This document shows, in pieces, positions 62,743-64,000 of a stretch of DNA of 64,000 nt. How positions within the stretch are numbered: the first letter of the stretch is position 1; each line of letters starts with the position of its first letter. This DNA comes from Simiduia curdlanivorans (lineage in GTDB: Bacteria; Pseudomonadota; Gammaproteobacteria; Pseudomonadales; Cellvibrionaceae), in contig NZ_JAUFQG010000004.1 of the NCBI RefSeq assembly GCF_030409605.1, positions 2,591,001 through 2,655,000 on the forward strand, given 5' to 3'. A program made the position numbers and the translations under genes. The notes under the pieces are model-generated. The model worked only from the letters and a program-made list of their open reading frames with translations, was not told where the DNA came from and searched no databases.

Positions 62743-63245
62743 ATTGGGCTGACTGGATGATCCTTGCGATCCTTGTCGTTTCGAGTGTCATTAGTATCTA
62801 CCGCGGCTTCGTTAAAGAGGCACTGTCCTTGGCCGTATGGGTCTTGGCGATCTTCATTGCTATGTGGTTCGACGACAAGCTGGCGCCTTTACTCAGCGGT
62901 GTGTCAGATACGCCCTCGGTGGTCCACTCTCTGTCTTTTGCATTGCTCTTCGTTGGCACCTTAATTGTGGGCGCCATGGTGAATTACCTTATTAGCCAAT
63001 TGGTTAAAATGACCGGCCTCAGCGGTACCGACCGTCTCCTGGGCATGGTCTTTGGCATGGCCAGAGGGCTAGTGGTGGTGATGGCACTGTTAATCTGGTT
63101 GCCGCATTTTTTGCCGGTTACCGAAGACCCTTGGTGGAATGAGTCTAAACTGATTCCTCAGTTTCTATCTTTCGAAGGTTGGAGCAAGCAGCTAGGCGAC
63201 GACGTGTCGGGCTGGTTTGGCAAACTATTTAATGCAGTTGATTAG
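62739..63245 (+). CDS. cvpA: CvpA family membrane protein
   Basis: A 168-residue inner-membrane protein needed for colicin V production in Escherichia coli; its wider role is unclear, and it lies next to purF in many genomes. Four hydrophobic segments are visible (about 3-20, 28-46, 62-85 and 98-118). The start ATG at 62739 (MNWADWMILAIL) fits family members; a TTG nine bases earlier is less likely. The only good ribosome binding site belongs to the overlapping minicistron. Confidence 0.9.
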   Translation: MNWADWMILAILVVSSVISIYRGFVKEALSLAVWVLAIFIAMWFDDKLAPLLSGVSDTPSVVHSLSFALLFVGTLIVGAMVNYLISQLVKMTGLSGTDRLLGMVFGMARGLVVVMALLIWLPHFLPVTEDPWWNESKLIPQFLSFEGWSKQLGDDVSGWFGKLFNAVD

Positions 63246-63381
63246 CGCCTAGGTGCGCAGTGCGCGCGCTATCGCTAAACATTTAAAGATTGGTGGCCAC
63301 TGGGCTATCAGGCGCTCTCGGCAAGGATTGTTGAAAGGCCATTCATTTGTAACTGGCAGTCTTTGCTAAGGTGAGAACGGT

Positions 63382-64000
63382 ATGTGCGGTATTGTGGGAA
63401 TAGTTGGTAAAGGCAATGTCAACACGCAACTCTATGATGCGCTGACGATGTTGCAACACAGAGGCCAAGACGCCGCAGGTATTGTCACTTGCGATAAGGG
63501 TCGCCTAGCCCAAGTGAAAGCCAATGGCCTAGTGCGCGACGTGTTTCGCACCAGTCACATGTTGCGTTTGACCGGCACCATGGGTATAGGCCATGTGCGC
63601 TATCCCACCGCCGGTAGTTCTGGTCCCGCGCTAGCGCAGCCTTTCTACGTCAACTCGCCCTACGGTATTGCCTTGGCCCACAACGGCAACTTGACCAATG
63701 CCGACGAGGTGAGCAAACACGTTTTCCGCGCCGATTTACGCCATATCAATACCGATTCCGATTCCGAAGTGTTAATTAACGTTTTCGCCCACGAGTTGCA
63801 CCGTTTAAACAAGCTGGTGCCTGAGGCCGGCGATTTCTTTACCGCTATTGAGGCGGTGCACGAGCGCGTCAAGGGTGGTTATGCCGTGGTCGCGTTAATT
63901 GCAGACTACGGCGTCGTTGCCTTTCGCGATCCCTTCGGCATTCGCCCGCTGGTTTACGGCAAGCGCGACACAGCCCACGGCGTCGAGTACATGGTGGCCT
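63382..64000 (+). CDS. purF: Amidophosphoribosyltransferase PurF (3' truncated by window edge)
   Basis: Catalyses the first committed step of purine synthesis, from PRPP and glutamine to phosphoribosylamine. The frame starts ATG-TGC, giving Met then Cys2, the N-terminal nucleophile after Met removal. MCGIVGIVGKGNVN, LQHRGQDAAGI, IGHVRYPTAG and LAHNGNLTN are the class II glutamine amidotransferase motifs. About 206 residues are visible; the phosphoribosyltransferase half lies beyond the window. It is 136 bases after cvpA, with a GGTGAGAA site upstream. Confidence 0.96.
   Translation, partial: MCGIVGIVGKGNVNTQLYDALTMLQHRGQDAAGIVTCDKGRLAQVKANGLVRDVFRTSHMLRLTGTMGIGHVRYPTAGSSGPALAQPFYVNSPYGIALAHNGNLTNADEVSKHVFRADLRHINTDSDSEVLINVFAHELHRLNKLVPEAGDFFTAIEAVHERVKGGYAVVALIADYGVVAFRDPFGIRPLVYGKRDTAHGVEYMVA

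Noticed and set aside
1..64000. Search for tRNA, rRNA, CRISPR array, insertion sequence or phage genes
   Set aside because: No cloverleaf-like block, spaced direct-repeat array, transposase or integrase motif was seen by eye; a covariance-model scan would be needed to exclude a small RNA.

Overview
The window is a contiguous piece of a gammaproteobacterial chromosome. Gene order is close to that of Pseudomonas and its relatives: smc-zipA-ligA at the left, and leuC-leuD-leuB-asd-fimV-truA-trpF-(trpB-trpA)-accD-folC-dedD-cvpA-purF at the right. FabY, rather than an obvious FabH, is the fatty-acid initiation synthase seen here. A secreted polysaccharide-lyase-like protein with a Gly/Ser linker and a C-terminal add-on module points to a polysaccharide-degrading, probably marine lineage such as the Cellvibrionaceae. 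That last step is inference; the genus cannot be named from the sequence alone.

Layout. 1-7918: end of ccmI, then smc, zipA, ligA and a coupled lipoprotein (cytochrome c maturation, chromosome organisation, division, DNA joining, wall). 8024-16865: small unknowns, a HAD phosphatase, and a lipid block with an AraC regulator, an acyl-CoA dehydrogenase, an SCP2 protein, a FadD-type ligase, a patatin-like lipase and a TetR regulator. 16895-23997: a membrane diguanylate cyclase, acnB, a DUF1289 protein, miaE, lpxH and ppiB. 24119-31067: glnS, cysS, two outer-membrane barrels, hemB and a DUF3012 lipoprotein. 31116-38058: a four-gene operon with overlapping ends that matches a Wadjet (JetABCD / MksFEBG) plasmid-defence system. 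38186-44000: the lyase-like secreted protein, two unknowns, an HPF-like ribosome factor, ibpA, a methyltransferase and a GlxA-type regulator. 44235-46919: fabY and an outer-membrane barrel. 47025-64000: LysR regulator, leuCDB, asd, fimV, truA, trpFBA, accD, folC, dedD, cvpA and the start of purF. No rRNA, tRNA, insertion sequence, prophage or CRISPR array was seen.

The main accessory element is the Wadjet operon. It sits between a housekeeping gene (hemB plus a small lipoprotein) and a secreted lyase, and carries intact SMC-ATPase and TOPRIM-like motifs. Its last gene, jetD, is clearly more AT-rich than the other three. The most informative non-coding signals are a sigma-32-like promoter plus a ROSE-type RNA thermometer hairpin in front of ibpA, and a LysR-type operator, promoter and structured leader in front of leuC. 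A five-codon minicistron overlaps the cvpA start, and a terminator hairpin lies only 14 bases before the ligA start codon.
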